Of a stretch of 64,000 bases of DNA, positions 8,269 through 17,900 are shown piece by piece. The DNA comes from Actinophytocola sp036378875 (GTDB taxonomy: Bacteria > Actinomycetota > Actinomycetes > Mycobacteriales > Pseudonocardiaceae), in contig NZ_DASUVO010000176.1 in NCBI RefSeq assembly GCF_036378875.1, positions 62,001 to 126,000 on the forward strand. Reading direction: 5' to 3'. Under the pieces are notes generated by a model. The model did no database searches. It saw nothing but the letters and a program-made list of their open reading frames with translations, and was not told where the DNA came from. The position numbers were made by a program, and so were the translations under genes. Position 1 is the first letter of the stretch; every line of letters begins with the position of its first letter.

Positions 8269-8934
8269 ATGACCAGCCCCTACGGGCCGCCCGGTGGGAA
8301 CGACCCGCAGCAGCAGTGGGGACAGCAGCCCTACGGCGGCGGCGGTGGGCCCGCCCCCGGCACGCCGTCGGGCGGGATGCCCGCGCCCGGTGGCTACCCG
8401 CAGCCTGGTCAGCAGCAGCCGTACGGCGGGTACGGCCAGCAGCCGCAGCAGCCTCAGCCGACGCAGCAGTACGGTCAGCCGCAGTACGGCCAGCAGCCCC
8501 AGTACGGTCAACAACCTCAGTACGGTCAGCAGCCGTCGGGTGAGTTCCCGAGCCCCTACCAGCATCCGTACCAGCAACAGCAGCAGCCCAAGAAGGGCGG
8601 CGGCGCGTGGATCTGGATCGTGATGGTCGTCGTGGTGCTCGGGGTCGCCGCGTTCCTCGTGCTCGGGCTGGTCACCCCGGGCTTCCTGAACACGAAGGTG
8701 TTCGACCAGAACGCGTTGCAGGGCGACAACGGCGTGAAGAGCATCCTGGTCGACGAGTACAAGATGGAGAACGTCGAGTCGGTCACCTGCCCCGCCGACC
8801 AGGAAGTCAAGGCGGGCAACAAGTTCGAGTGCACGGTCAAGATCGGCGGCGAGGAGCCGAAGGAGATGACCGTGCAGATCACCGTCACGAGCGACGACGG
8901 CAAGTACCAGGTCGCCCTGCCGGAGGAGAAGTAG
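8269..8934 (+). CDS. DUF4333 membrane-anchored protein with Q/Y/G-rich N-terminus
   Basis: 221 residues. The first 108 are low-complexity, rich in Gln, Pro, Gly and Tyr, with a PQYGQQ hexapeptide repeated three times (DNA near 8478-8530). A transmembrane helix follows (WIWIVMVVVVLGVAAFLVLG, about 114-133). The extracytoplasmic C-terminal domain contains VTCPADQEVKAGNKFECTVK, the two-cysteine DUF4333 pattern. The position after helY matches the conserved block in mycobacteria. A GGCGGAGG ribosome site precedes ATG 8269. Function is unknown; the fold is typical of secreted proteins with a disulfide. The N-terminus is probably disordered cytoplasmic sequence. Confidence 0.88.
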   Translation: MTSPYGPPGGNDPQQQWGQQPYGGGGGPAPGTPSGGMPAPGGYPQPGQQQPYGGYGQQPQQPQPTQQYGQPQYGQQPQYGQQPQYGQQPSGEFPSPYQHPYQQQQQPKKGGGAWIWIVMVVVVLGVAAFLVLGLVTPGFLNTKVFDQNALQGDNGVKSILVDEYKMENVESVTCPADQEVKAGNKFECTVKIGGEEPKEMTVQITVTSDDGKYQVALPEEK

Positions 8935-8938
8935 CGCC

Positions 8939-8963
8939 ACCGGCGGGATGACCTCCCGCCGGT
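8939..8963 (+). terminator. Rho-independent-type terminator after the first DUF4333 gene
   Basis: A perfect 10-bp stem (ACCGGCGGGA with TCCCGCCGGT) and 5-base loop begins 4 bases after the stop codon at 8934. There is no long T tract, as is usual in high-GC actinomycetes. It should separate this gene from the next DUF4333 gene. Confidence 0.7.
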
Positions 8964-9020
8964 TGCCTTCCGTACACTGAAGAGGACAAATCAGACGTCC
9001 CCGTTACGGAGAGGAACTTC

Positions 9021-9365
9021 GTGCGCTTCCGACTTCCCGTCGTCCTTGTCTCTGTCCTCGTGCTTTCGGCCTGCTCCGAGCTGCCGGAAGTGCCCGAGGT
9101 GCCTGACGTCGAGGTACCGGACATGCAGACGCTGGAGAGCCTGAGCGAGGGCGCGTTGGAAGGCGCGGACGGCATCAGGAAGTACCTGGCCGACCAGTAC
9201 CAGCTGACGGACGTCGCCAGCGTCGACTGCCCGCCGACCCCGTCGCTGAGCTGGGAGAAGGGCGCCTCGTTCGAGTGCGCGGTCGTCATCGGCGGCGAGC
9301 AGCGCACGGTCGACGTGAGCGTCCTCAACGAGACCGGCGGCATCCAGGTCAGCGAGCCGAGGTAA
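9021..9365 (+). CDS. DUF4333 lipoprotein
   Basis: 114 residues with a short signal peptide ending in the lipobox LSAC (about 15-18), so Cys18 should be lipidated. An acidic repeat of PEVP/VEVP character follows (SELPEVPEVPDVEVPDMQTL), then a DUF4333 domain with VDCPPTPSL and FECAVVIGGEQRTVDVSVLN. It is a diverged paralogue of the preceding gene, with the signal anchor replaced by a lipobox. GGAGAGG precedes GTG 9021. An envelope role is likely, but no substrate is known. Confidence 0.85.
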   Translation: MRFRLPVVLVSVLVLSACSELPEVPEVPDVEVPDMQTLESLSEGALEGADGIRKYLADQYQLTDVASVDCPPTPSLSWEKGASFECAVVIGGEQRTVDVSVLNETGGIQVSEPR

Positions 9366-9424
9366 CCCGCCCCGGCAGCACAATTCGGTCGCGCTGAGCC
9401 GGTTCGGTGGGCATGATTCTGCCG

Positions 9425-10654
9425 GTGACCCAGACACTGCTGCCCACTGAGCTCACGTTCCGCGGGGTTTCCGAGGACCAGTTGCGCGGCGCCAACGACC
9501 TCTTCCGCGCCGCACTGCACACCGAGCCGGCGTCCGACAAGTTCTGGGGTGTGCTGAAAAACGCCTATCTCGCCGATCGCACGTTCGGCGCTTTCGACGG
9601 TGACCGCCAGGTCGGCACGGCCATGTCGTTCCCGTCGAGCCTGACCGTGCCCGGCGGTGAGATCCTGCCCGCCGCCGGGGTCACCTACGTCGGGGTCCGC
9701 TCCGACTACCGCCGGCGCGGTGCGCTCACCGGCATGATGCGGATCCAGCTCGAGGACTGCGCCGCCCGCGGCGACGTGTTCGCGATCCTGCACGCCTCGG
9801 AACCGGTGATCTACGGCCGGTTCGGCTACGGCGTCGCCACCGTGGCGCGGACCGTCCGGGTGCACTCGCCGAAGACCGCCCTGCGTCCCGAGGTTCCCGT
9901 CGCCGGCACCGTCCGCCTGCTGGACTCCGACGAGATCGTGCCGACGTTGAAGGCCGCCTACCCGTCGATCCAGCCGACGCGGACCGGTCTCATGGGTCGC
10001 TCGGCCCAGTGGTGGACGATCGTCTACGAACGCCGCCTGGTGGACCAGTACCTGCTGGTCGCCGCTCATGTCACGCCGGCGGGCGACGTCGACGGCTGGG
10101 TCGCGTACGAGCCGGCGGACAGCCACTCCGACGACCCGCGCGTCCAACCGGGACTGCGGGTGCTGGACTTCCAGGCGGCCGACCAGGGCGTGGCCAACGA
10201 CCTGTGGCGCTATCTGCTGGGCGTCGACCTGGTGGACGACATCAACGCGTACTTCCGGCCGGCCGACGACCCGATCGAGGAGATCGTCGTCAACAACCTC
10301 GCGGTCCGCAGCGAACGCGACGAGGAGTTGTGGGTCCGGCTCGTCGACGTGCCCGCCGCGCTCGCCGCCCGCACCTACGACATGGCCTCCCCGGTCGTCA
10401 TCGAGGTCGTGGACGCGTTGCTGCCCGCCAACTCCGGCCGTTACCGAATCGGTCCACAAGGGACGGAACGGACGGCGGACGCGCCCGCGCTGACGATGAC
10501 CCCGGACGTTCTCGCGATGCTCTACCTCGGCACGTTCCGGGCCAGCACCCTCGCCGGCATCGGGCGGATCACCGTCGCCGACCCGGCCGCGCTGCCGGCG
10601 GCCGACCGCCTGTTCGCGGTCGACCGACCGGCCTGGAACGGAAGCCTGTTCTAG
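9425..10654 (+). CDS. Eis-family GNAT acetyltransferase
   Basis: 409 residues. The N-terminal GNAT domain has the acetyl-CoA loop VGVRSDYRRRGALTGMM (about 90-106), a second GNAT-like region follows, and the C-terminal SCP2-like domain ends in WNGSLF. In Eis the C-terminal carboxylate of Phe acts as general base, and the terminal Phe is kept here. Eis proteins acetylate multiple amines of aminoglycosides and peptides. CATGAT at 9412-9417 lies 7 bases before GTG 9425, so a leaderless start is favoured over GTG 9407 or ATG 9413. The stop codon overlaps the convergent acyltransferase stop in CTAG (10651-10654). Confidence 0.9.
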   Translation: MTQTLLPTELTFRGVSEDQLRGANDLFRAALHTEPASDKFWGVLKNAYLADRTFGAFDGDRQVGTAMSFPSSLTVPGGEILPAAGVTYVGVRSDYRRRGALTGMMRIQLEDCAARGDVFAILHASEPVIYGRFGYGVATVARTVRVHSPKTALRPEVPVAGTVRLLDSDEIVPTLKAAYPSIQPTRTGLMGRSAQWWTIVYERRLVDQYLLVAAHVTPAGDVDGWVAYEPADSHSDDPRVQPGLRVLDFQAADQGVANDLWRYLLGVDLVDDINAYFRPADDPIEEIVVNNLAVRSERDEELWVRLVDVPAALAARTYDMASPVVIEVVDALLPANSGRYRIGPQGTERTADAPALTMTPDVLAMLYLGTFRASTLAGIGRITVADPAALPAADRLFAVDRPAWNGSLF

Positions 10655-11247
10655 GCGGCGTACCGGTCCGCGCGCTCCTGTTTGGACAGCGCACCGATCG
10701 CGTGCATCACCTCGTTGGTCACGTTTCGCCGCGCGCGGGCGGAAGCGGGGTCGCCGGTGAACCGCAGCGCCGGTCCGAACTGGACGGTCACGCGGTGCGG
10801 GCGGGGAAGCCACTTGCCGACCGGCTGCAGCCGGTCGGTGCCGTGCAGCGCCACGGGAACGACCGGCACGCCGGAGGTCAGAGCCAACCACGCGACGCCC
10901 GTGCGGCCCCGGTACAGACGCCCGTCGAGCGAGCGGGTGCCCTCGGGGTAGATGCCGAACACGTTGCCGGCGGCCAGCACGTCCAGAGCGGTGTCGAGAG
11001 CCGCCTGCGCCGCACGGTGCTGGCCACGCGCGACCGGAACAGAGCCGGCGGCGGTGAAGAACCAGCGCATGAACAGCCCCCGCGGCCCGCGGCCGGTGAA
11101 GTACTCGGCCTTCGCCAGGAACGTGACCCGCCGCGGCGCCGCGAACCGGATGACCACGCTGTCGATGAACGAAAGATGGTTGCTGGCAAGGATGACCGGC
11201 CCGTCGGTGGGGACGTGGTCGCGGCCATGGACACGGATCAGGGACAC
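10651..11247 (-). CDS. PlsC-type 1-acyl-glycerol-3-phosphate acyltransferase
   Basis: 198 residues. The HX4D acyltransferase motif is present as NHLSFIDS near residue 24, with the glycerophosphate-binding block YPEGTRSLDGRLYRGRTGVA and the later VPVVPVALHGTD. The family transfers acyl chains to lysophospholipid or related acceptors at the membrane. The GTG at 11247 overlaps the end of the upstream KAS III gene by 10 bases, so the two are co-translated. The in-frame open region extends much further upstream, but it is antisense-like within the KAS III gene. Pairing with a KAS III suggests a specialised acyl product. Confidence 0.88.
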   Translation of the reverse strand: MSLIRVHGRDHVPTDGPVILASNHLSFIDSVVIRFAAPRRVTFLAKAEYFTGRGPRGLFMRWFFTAAGSVPVARGQHRAAQAALDTALDVLAAGNVFGIYPEGTRSLDGRLYRGRTGVAWLALTSGVPVVPVALHGTDRLQPVGKWLPRPHRVTVQFGPALRFTGDPASARARRNVTNEVMHAIGALSKQERADRYAA

Positions 11248-12176
11248 GTCACGACCTGCCCGGCCCAGGAGAGGCCGCCGCCGAAACCCAGCAGCAGCGC
11301 GGGCGCGCCGGAGCTGATCTCCCCGCGTGCCACCAGTTTCGCCAGCGCGATCGGGATCGACGCGGCCGAGGTGTTGCCCGACTCGACGACGTCCCGGGCC
11401 ACGAGCACGTCCGGCACGTCGAGTTGGGCGACGACCGCCTCGATGATCCGCAGGTTCGCCTGGTGGGTGACGATCGCACCGAGGTCCCTCGGCGCGATCC
11501 CGGTACGCTCGCACGCCGCCCGCGCGATCGGCGCCAACGTCGTCGTGGCCCACCGGAACACCGTCTGACCGTCCTGCGCGAAGGTGGGGTGCCAGTCGCC
11601 GAGGATGCGCACCGCGTTGCCGTGGCTCGGATCCGAGCCCCAGACCACCGGCCCGACGTGTGGTTGTTCGTCGGCGGACAGCACCGCGGCACCCGCGCCG
11701 TCGCCCAGGAGCACGCACGTGGTGCGGTCCGTCCAGTCGGTGATGTCGCTCATCTTCTCCGCGCCCACGACGAGCGCGTGCCGGGCGGCCCCGGCGCGGA
11801 TCGCGTGATCGGCGGTGGCGAGCGCGGTGGTGAAGCCGGCGCAACCGTTGTTGAGGTCGAACGCGGCCGCCCCCGGAATGGCCAATCGCCCCGCGACCTG
11901 CGCCGCGATGCTCGGGCAGCGGTCGATGGCCGAACAAGTGGCGACCTGGACGAGTCCGACCGCGCCGGGATCGACACCGGCCGCCGCGAGTGCCTTCCCA
12001 GCAGCGGCCACGGCCATGTCGGTGACCGACTCGTCGCGTGCGATGCGCCTGCTGGCGATGCCGGTGCGCCGGCGGATCCATTTGTCGCTGGTGTCGACCA
12101 TCCGTGCGAGGTCGTCGTTCGTGAGGACGTGTTCGGGTTGGTGGTGGCCCACCCCGGTGATGCGGGATCCGTTCAT
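11238..12176 (-). CDS. 3-oxoacyl-ACP synthase III (KAS III/FabH-like)
   Basis: 312 residues with the Cys-His-Asn triad: Cys112 in LNNGCAGF, His238 in VTHQANLRI, Asn268 in SGNTSAAS. Family members condense an acyl-CoA starter with malonyl-ACP, or in related enzymes make beta-ketoacyl or ester products. It begins at ATG 12176, is divergent from a TetR gene across a 52-bp gap with a perfect palindrome, and overlaps the downstream acyltransferase. This operon lacks other fatty-acid-synthase genes, so a dedicated starter or lipid-tailoring role is more likely than housekeeping FabH. Substrate is not deducible. Confidence 0.9.
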   Translation of the reverse strand: MNGSRITGVGHHQPEHVLTNDDLARMVDTSDKWIRRRTGIASRRIARDESVTDMAVAAAGKALAAAGVDPGAVGLVQVATCSAIDRCPSIAAQVAGRLAIPGAAAFDLNNGCAGFTTALATADHAIRAGAARHALVVGAEKMSDITDWTDRTTCVLLGDGAGAAVLSADEQPHVGPVVWGSDPSHGNAVRILGDWHPTFAQDGQTVFRWATTTLAPIARAACERTGIAPRDLGAIVTHQANLRIIEAVVAQLDVPDVLVARDVVESGNTSAASIPIALAKLVARGEISSGAPALLLGFGGGLSWAGQVVTCP

Positions 12177-12192
12177 CGCACTCCTTTAGCGT

Positions 12193-12204
12193 CCGAACGT
12201 TCGG
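12193..12204. promoter_or_regulatory. Palindromic operator CCGAACGTTCGG in the KAS III/TetR divergent promoter
   Basis: A perfect 12-bp palindrome in the 52-bp gap between the divergent KAS III and TetR starts. It lies at the expected -35 position of the TetR promoter, whose -10 box TACAGT is at 12216-12221. A TetR dimer bound here would block both genes. A further half-site CGTTCG is near 12223. Confidence 0.65.
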
Positions 12205-12228
12205 TCGCCAAATGCTACAGTTTCGTTC

Positions 12229-12885
12229 GTGAGCCCGCGACGGTCAGTTGCCGAGTCCCGCCAGACAAGGGCGGACATCCTGGCGACAGGTGTGCGTGTG
12301 GCGTCGACGGAAGGCCTGGAGGGCCTCACGATCGGTCGACTTGCCACAGCGCTGAACATGAGCAAGTCAGGCGTATTGGGCCACTTCGGTTCGAAAGAGG
12401 ACCTGCAGCTGGCGGTGGTGGACGCGGCGGCGGACATCTTCGCCCGCGAGGTGGCGGACAAGGCTCGCGGCACGGAGCCGGGACTGAAGAAGTTGACGGC
12501 GATGTGCGCGGCCTGGGTGTCGTACCTGGAACGCCGCGTCTTCCCGGGCGGCTGCTTCTTCACGGCGGCCGCCGCCGAGTTCGACGACCGCCCCGGCCGA
12601 GTCCGCGACGCCATCGCGGGCCTGGCAACGGTGTGGGACCGCGACCTCTACCGCCAGATCCGCACGGCGACCCAGGCCGGCGACCTCCCGCAGGACACGG
12701 ACGCGGACCAGCTGGTGTTCGAGGTCAGCGGCGTGATCCTGGCACTCAACAACGCACTACAACTGCACCGCGACACGAGGGCCCCGGCCCGCGCCCGCCG
12801 CGCCCTCGGCCGGCTGCTGGGCTACCCGATGCTGCTTTTCGCGTGCTTCTTTCGCGTTTCCGCGTCCGCCGCGCACCGGCTCTGA
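12229..12885 (+). CDS. TetR family regulator of the divergent KAS III/acyltransferase pair
   Basis: 218 residues. The helix-turn-helix is near residues 12-60 (GLTIGRLATALNMSKSGVLG), and the C-terminal domain contains FPGGCFFTAAAAEFDDRPG, the TetR_C conserved block found in many actinobacterial members. TACAGT at 12216-12221 is followed by 7 bases and then GTG, so the mRNA is probably leaderless. The intergenic palindrome supports autoregulation and control of the KAS III operon. An acyl-CoA or lipid ligand would fit the neighbours but is inferred. The last about 15 residues (RVSASAAHRL) look non-conserved. Confidence 0.9.
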   Translation: MSPRRSVAESRQTRADILATGVRVASTEGLEGLTIGRLATALNMSKSGVLGHFGSKEDLQLAVVDAAADIFAREVADKARGTEPGLKKLTAMCAAWVSYLERRVFPGGCFFTAAAAEFDDRPGRVRDAIAGLATVWDRDLYRQIRTATQAGDLPQDTDADQLVFEVSGVILALNNALQLHRDTRAPARARRALGRLLGYPMLLFACFFRVSASAAHRL

Positions 12886-12924
12886 CTATGCTGCTCGCCG
12901 CGTTGGTCGACACGGAGGGCCGGC

Positions 12925-13419
12925 ATGAGAGACGGGATGACGCACCCTGTGTTGGGTGCGGTCGAGGTCGACGACACGGTGGGACTGAGCTGGCGGGCGA
13001 GCGTGGATCTCGCGGGCCGCGAGGTGGACCTGAGCTACGACCCGGGCGACGAGCCGCTGGACGAAAGCCAGGTAGAGACACTGGCCGCGGTCGCCGCACG
13101 ACTGACGGACCTGGACCGATCGGCCCGCCAGACAATGCTGGCTGACTACGTCGAGGACCTCGAGATCGAGGGAGCGGGCAGCTACCTCCTCCATCACGTG
13201 GAGGAACTGGGCGAGGACCAGGTCGCGACGGCGCTGGGCATCGCGACACCGATCAACGCCGAGCGATTCGTGGGCGCCCTTCGACTGGTCCGCGTCGGCG
13301 TCGACCCCGACGAGCCGATGGTCCTCGACTACACGATCGACGAGAACCTCACCAACTACGTGATCGCCGTCAGCATCGACACCGAGGGAAACGTCGTCAG
13401 CATCAACACGGAGAGCTGA
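12925..13419 (+). CDS. DUF2004-like protein
   Basis: 164 residues with no signal peptide or membrane segment. It begins MTHPVLGAVEVDDTVGLSWR (after MRDG), has a central YVEDLEIEGAGSYLLHHVEE, and ends VLDYTIDENLTNYVIAVSID followed by EGNVVSINTES. That C-terminal pattern is characteristic of the DUF2004 family of small cytosolic proteins found in many bacteria. The function is unknown, although these genes often occur singly, as here. It starts 40 bp after the TetR stop with GGAGGG in front of ATG 12925, so it may be co-transcribed with the TetR gene. Confidence 0.72.
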   Translation: MRDGMTHPVLGAVEVDDTVGLSWRASVDLAGREVDLSYDPGDEPLDESQVETLAAVAARLTDLDRSARQTMLADYVEDLEIEGAGSYLLHHVEELGEDQVATALGIATPINAERFVGALRLVRVGVDPDEPMVLDYTIDENLTNYVIAVSIDTEGNVVSINTES

Positions 13420-13956
13420 CGGGCTGGTCTCTGGTCGGCCGCACGAGTGTCCCATTCGCTCGGACTCGTCGGCGAAAGTTGTCCACAGGCCGCCGCGACC
13501 TGGGGTTTTGTCTGTGTCGGTTGGTACGATGGCCTCGGGGTGGCCCCCCGGGTATGGGTGGGGGATGCCTACGCAACCATCTGTGTTGGCGTTGATCATG
13601 AAACCGCTCTGGCGATATCGGAGCGTGGAACACGTGTGGTGGTTTCGCGGTCCGACGGCGGGCAGTGCCCGTTTCGGGGACGGTTCAAGCCGGTGGCCGG
13701 ATGTCACCCTCGGGACCGTTCAGCGTCCTCAAGGGCACCCTCGAGACATCGACCACCCTGCGGGCCGGGTGTCTACGCAACCCCAGAACCGCGAAGACCG
13801 TACGGGATAGGCGACAGAGGGCTTCGGTTGCCGCGCAACCCTCCGCGGACGCGGCTCAGGAAGGGCGACCGCCGGAACGATACGGTGCCGTCCTGGTGGT
13901 GATCGCCGGATGCGGGCCCGAGGAGGACGACGGGCCCGATCTCTCCCCGTTCGCGG
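13420..13956. other. Intergenic stretch without a supportable gene
   Basis: 537 bases between two convergent genes. Several reading frames are open, but none shows recognisable protein character or a ribosome site. The word CTACGCAACC occurs twice (near 13569 and 13771). There is no tRNA cloverleaf and no match I recognise to tmRNA, RNase P RNA or a known riboswitch. The only clear element is the hairpin at 13913-13938. A structured RNA cannot be excluded by eye. Confidence 0.5.
13913..13938 (-). terminator. Hairpin downstream of the exonuclease gene
   Basis: Two copies of the self-complementary octamer CGGGCCCG (13913-13920 and 13931-13938) separated by 10 bases form an 8-bp stem. It lies 19 bases past the exonuclease stop on the minus strand and may serve as its terminator. 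Confidence 0.5.
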
Positions 13957-14889
13957 TCAGCCGGGAAGTGCGGCCAGCAGTCGGTCGACAGCCGTGCCCA
14001 GGTCCCATTTCTCCTGTAGCTCGCGGACCCGCGTCAGGTCCCGCGGTTCGGAAGGCACGCGGTCGTCTCGGTCCTGGAGCACCTCGGCGTCCAGTGCGAC
14101 CCGCACCACCAGCGGCGCGGCCGTCACGTAGTCCGCCGCGTCCAACAGCGCCGTGCGGACCCGCAGTGGCACGTCGCTCGGGGTCGTGGCCGCCGCGGCC
14201 AGCAGGCCGTCGAGCGACCCGTACTTCGTGATCAGCTTCGCCGCCGTCTTCTCGCCGATGCCCGCCACGCCCGGCAGACCGTCCGACGGGTCTCCGCGCA
14301 ACAGAGCCATGTCCGCGTATGCCGGCCCTGTGTTCTCCTCCGGCAGGCTGTACTTCGACGCCAGTTCACGAGGCCCGATCACCTCGGCCTTCGCCCAGCC
14401 CCTGCCGACGTACACGACGCTCGCCGGCGTCGGCTCCATACGTACGACCTGGAACAGGTCGCGGTCGCCGGTCACCACCTCGACCGGGTCGATCGTCTCG
14501 CGATGGACCAGCGTGCCGATCACGTCGTCGGCCTCGTACCCGGATGCCTCCGCCACCGCGAACCCGAACGCGTCCAGCACGTCGAGGATGATCGGCACCT
14601 GTGGGGTCAGCGGGTCCGGCACCTCCTCGACGTTGTTCACGGGATCGGCGACCCGGTGCGTCTTGTACGTCGGCAGCGCGTTCACCCGGAACGCCGGCCG
14701 CCAGTCCGCGTCCATACACGCCACCAACCGCGACGGGCGGCGCTCCGTCAGGATCCGCGCGATCGTGTCCGTGAACCCGCGCACGGCGTTCACCACGGTG
14801 CCGTCCGGCGCGGTCATCGAGTCGGGCAGGGCGTAGTAGGACCGGAAGTACAGGCTCGCCGAGTCCAGCAACACGAGTGGGCCAGTCAC
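13957..14889 (-). CDS. 5'-3' exonuclease (PIN/FEN-like, polymerase I N-domain homologue)
   Basis: 310 residues from GTG 14889 (VTGPLVLLDSASLYFRSYYA). Acidic metal ligands of the FEN fold are visible in LLDSASLY, ACMDADWR, GYEADDVIGT and VVTGDRDLFQ, followed by the H3TH motif GLPGVAGIGEKTAAKLITKYG. It matches the stand-alone actinobacterial exonuclease related to the N-terminal domain of Pol I, which removes RNA primers or flaps. ATG 14910 is an in-frame alternative start but would add seven residues with no family support. Head-to-head with the BTAD regulator, the start codons being 44 bp apart. Confidence 0.9.
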   Translation of the reverse strand: MTGPLVLLDSASLYFRSYYALPDSMTAPDGTVVNAVRGFTDTIARILTERRPSRLVACMDADWRPAFRVNALPTYKTHRVADPVNNVEEVPDPLTPQVPIILDVLDAFGFAVAEASGYEADDVIGTLVHRETIDPVEVVTGDRDLFQVVRMEPTPASVVYVGRGWAKAEVIGPRELASKYSLPEENTGPAYADMALLRGDPSDGLPGVAGIGEKTAAKLITKYGSLDGLLAAAATTPSDVPLRVRTALLDAADYVTAAPLVVRVALDAEVLQDRDDRVPSEPRDLTRVRELQEKWDLGTAVDRLLAALPG

Positions 14890-14933
14890 GGGGCCAGCCT
14901 GCCATGCCACCCCGAGAAGGCAGAATCATCATC

Positions 14934-17900
14934 GTGCGTGTCGCGATGCTCGGCCCCCTGTCCGTCCGGGCCGAAGACGGATCACCGGTCGAGGTCACCG
15001 GTGCCCGCCTGCGCACCCTCCTGATCCTGCTCGCGCTCGACCCCGGCCACGTGGTCAGCACGGCCCGGCTCGTCGACGGGGTCTGGGGCGAGGAACCACC
15101 CGCCGAGGCCGCGAACGCCTTGCAGGCACTGGTGTCCCGCCTTCGCCGCACCGGGCTCACCGTCGAGTCGCGGCCCACCGGCTACCACCTCGCGCTCGAC
15201 CCCGACGACGTCGACGTCCACCGCTTCGAACGGCTCGCCGCGCACGGTCGGGCCACACTCGCCACCGATCCGGTCACCACCAGCGCCACCCTTCGCGAGG
15301 CGCTCGCGCTGTGGCGCGGTCCGGCACTGGCCGACGCCGCGACCACCGCCTTCGCCCAGGCGCCGATCGCCCGGCTCAACGAGCTCCGGCTCGCCGCCAC
15401 CGGCGACCGGATCGAGGCCGAGCTGGAACACAGCAGCGGCCTCGTCCCCGAACTGGAGGCGCTCGTCGCGGAATACCCGCTGCACGAGCGGTTCGCCGGG
15501 CTGCTCATGAAGGCACTCGCCCGCACCGGACGGGTCGCCGACGCCCTCGCCGTCTACGCGCGCACCAAGACCGCTCTCGCCGACGAGCTCGGCGCCGACC
15601 CGTCCGCGGACCTGGCCGCCCTGCACCTCGACCTCCTGCGCGGCCAGCACGCGACCCAGGGCGACCGGCAGCGGACCAACCTGCGCAGCGGCCTGACCAG
15701 CTTCGTCGGCCGCGACGAGGACCTGGCACGCGTGACGGCCATGGTCGACGAGTCGCGGCTGGTCACCCTCACCGGACCCGGCGGCTCCGGAAAGACCCGG
15801 CTCGCGACGGAGGCGGGTCGCGCTCTGGTCGACCGCCTGCCCGACGGTGTGTGGTTCGTCGAGCTCGCCTCGGTCGGCGATGGTGCGGACGTCGCGCCCG
15901 CGGTGCTGACCGCGCTCGGCATGCGCGCACAGGTACTGGCGTCGAGCAGCCGTGCCATCGGCGAACCGGTCGAGGCGCCTCTCGACCGCCTCGCCGCGGC
16001 GCTGTCGCACCGTGCGTTGCTGCTGGTCATGGACAACTGCGAGCACCTGATCGGCGCGGCCGCCGTCGTCGCGGACCGGCTGCTCGGCGAGTGTCCCCGG
16101 TTACGGATCCTCGCGACCAGCCGCGAACCACTCGGGATCACCGGCGAGACGCTGTGGCCGGTCGACCCGCTGACACTGCCCCCGGCCGACGCGAACCCCC
16201 CGACAGCGCTCACGTTCTCGGCGGTCCGGCTGCTGGCCGACCGGGCGCTCGCGGTGCGACCGGGTTTCACCGTCGACGAGAAGACCACGCCTTCGGTCGT
16301 CCACATCTGCCGCGCGCTCGACGGCATGCCGCTCGCGATCGAGCTCGCCGCCGCGCGCCTGCGCACCATGTCACTCGACCAACTCGCCACCCGCCTCGGC
16401 GACCGGTTCCGGTTGCTCACCGGCGGCAGCCGGATGGCGCTGCCTCGCCACCAGACCCTGCGTGCGGTCGTCGACTGGAGCTGGGACCTGCTCGACGACG
16501 GCGAGCGAACCCTGCTGCGCAGGCTCGCGATCTTCGCCGGTGGCGCCACACTCGAGGCCGTCGAGCAGGTGTGCGCCGGCCCCGACCTCGCTGCCGAGCG
16601 TGTGCTCGACCTTCTCACCGCCCTCGTCGACAAGTCACTCGTATTGGTCGTCGGCGACCGGTACCGGCTCCTCGAGACGATCAAGGCGTACGGCCGGGAA
16701 CGCCTTGACGAGGCCGGCGAGACCGAACGGGTCCTGGACGCGTTCATCGACTGGTTCAGCCGTCTCGCCGCCACCGCGGAACCCCATCTGCGCCGCGCCG
16801 AACAGCTGGAATGGCTCGCCGTCCTCGAAGCCGACCACGACAACCTGCATGCCGCGGTCCGAGCGGCCATCGCCACCGGCGCCGCGGTCCCGGCGGCGAG
16901 GCTGCTCGCGAACGCGGGCTGGTACTGGTGGCTGCACGGGCACAAGACCGAAGGCGCGGAACTCGCCGCCGAGGTCGTCGCCATGACGGGGGAGGTGCCG
17001 CCCGCCGACCGCGCGCTGGCCCTCGGACTGGCCGCGATGCTCGCCATCGACGGAATCTACGACCAGCAACGCGCCATCATGTGGTTCACCGAGGCCGTCG
17101 AGCTCGTCGAGTCCGAGGGAGTGCGCGACCACCCGCTGCTCCGCATGATCCTGGCGCTGAACGACGTGCTGCAAACCTACGGCCGGCCGACCGACAGCCT
17201 GCGGATGTACCTGTCGGACGTCCTGTTCACCGACGAGGACCCGTGGGTGCTCGGTGTGGCGCGGGTGATGCGTGCCCACGCGTCCCTGAACGCCGGTCAG
17301 CTGCACGCGGAGGCCGAGGACGACTTCCGCGTCGGGCTCGCCGCGTTCCGGTCGATCGGCGAGCGGTGGGGCATGTCGTTCAGCCTGTGCTCGCTGGCGG
17401 ACTTGGTCGCGTGGCGCGGTGACTTCGCCACGGCGATCCGGTACTACGAGGAAGCGAACGAACTCTTCTCCGCGCTGGTCACCAACGACGACCTGGTGCG
17501 ATACCGCCTCAGGCTCGCCAACCTGCACATGCACCTCGGCGACCGCGACCGCGCGGCGGAAGCGCTGGCACTGGCCGAACAGGACGCGGAACGCAGCGGG
17601 ATGCTGGAGAGCTACGCCGGCGTGACGCACGCGCGAGGTGACTTCGCACGGCTCGCGGGGGACTTCGAGGAGTCTCGGCGGCAGCTCGAGCTCGCGGTCG
17701 AGATGTCGAAGGCCACCTACTACCGGTGGACGAAACCTGTCGCGCCGCAGTTCGCCGCGCTGATCGAGGGATCGCGCGGGTACCTCGCCGCCGCGACCGG
17801 CGAGCTGGCGGACGCGGTCACGCACCACAGCGAGGCGTTGGAGCTCGCGCTGGAGAGCCACGACGCGCCGATCGTCGCACATATTCTCGTCGGGGTCGCG

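Noticed and set aside
13447..13902. 151-codon open frame between the DUF2004 and exonuclease genes
   Set aside because: No recognisable domain or ribosome site and it overlaps other open frames; composition resembles non-coding DNA.
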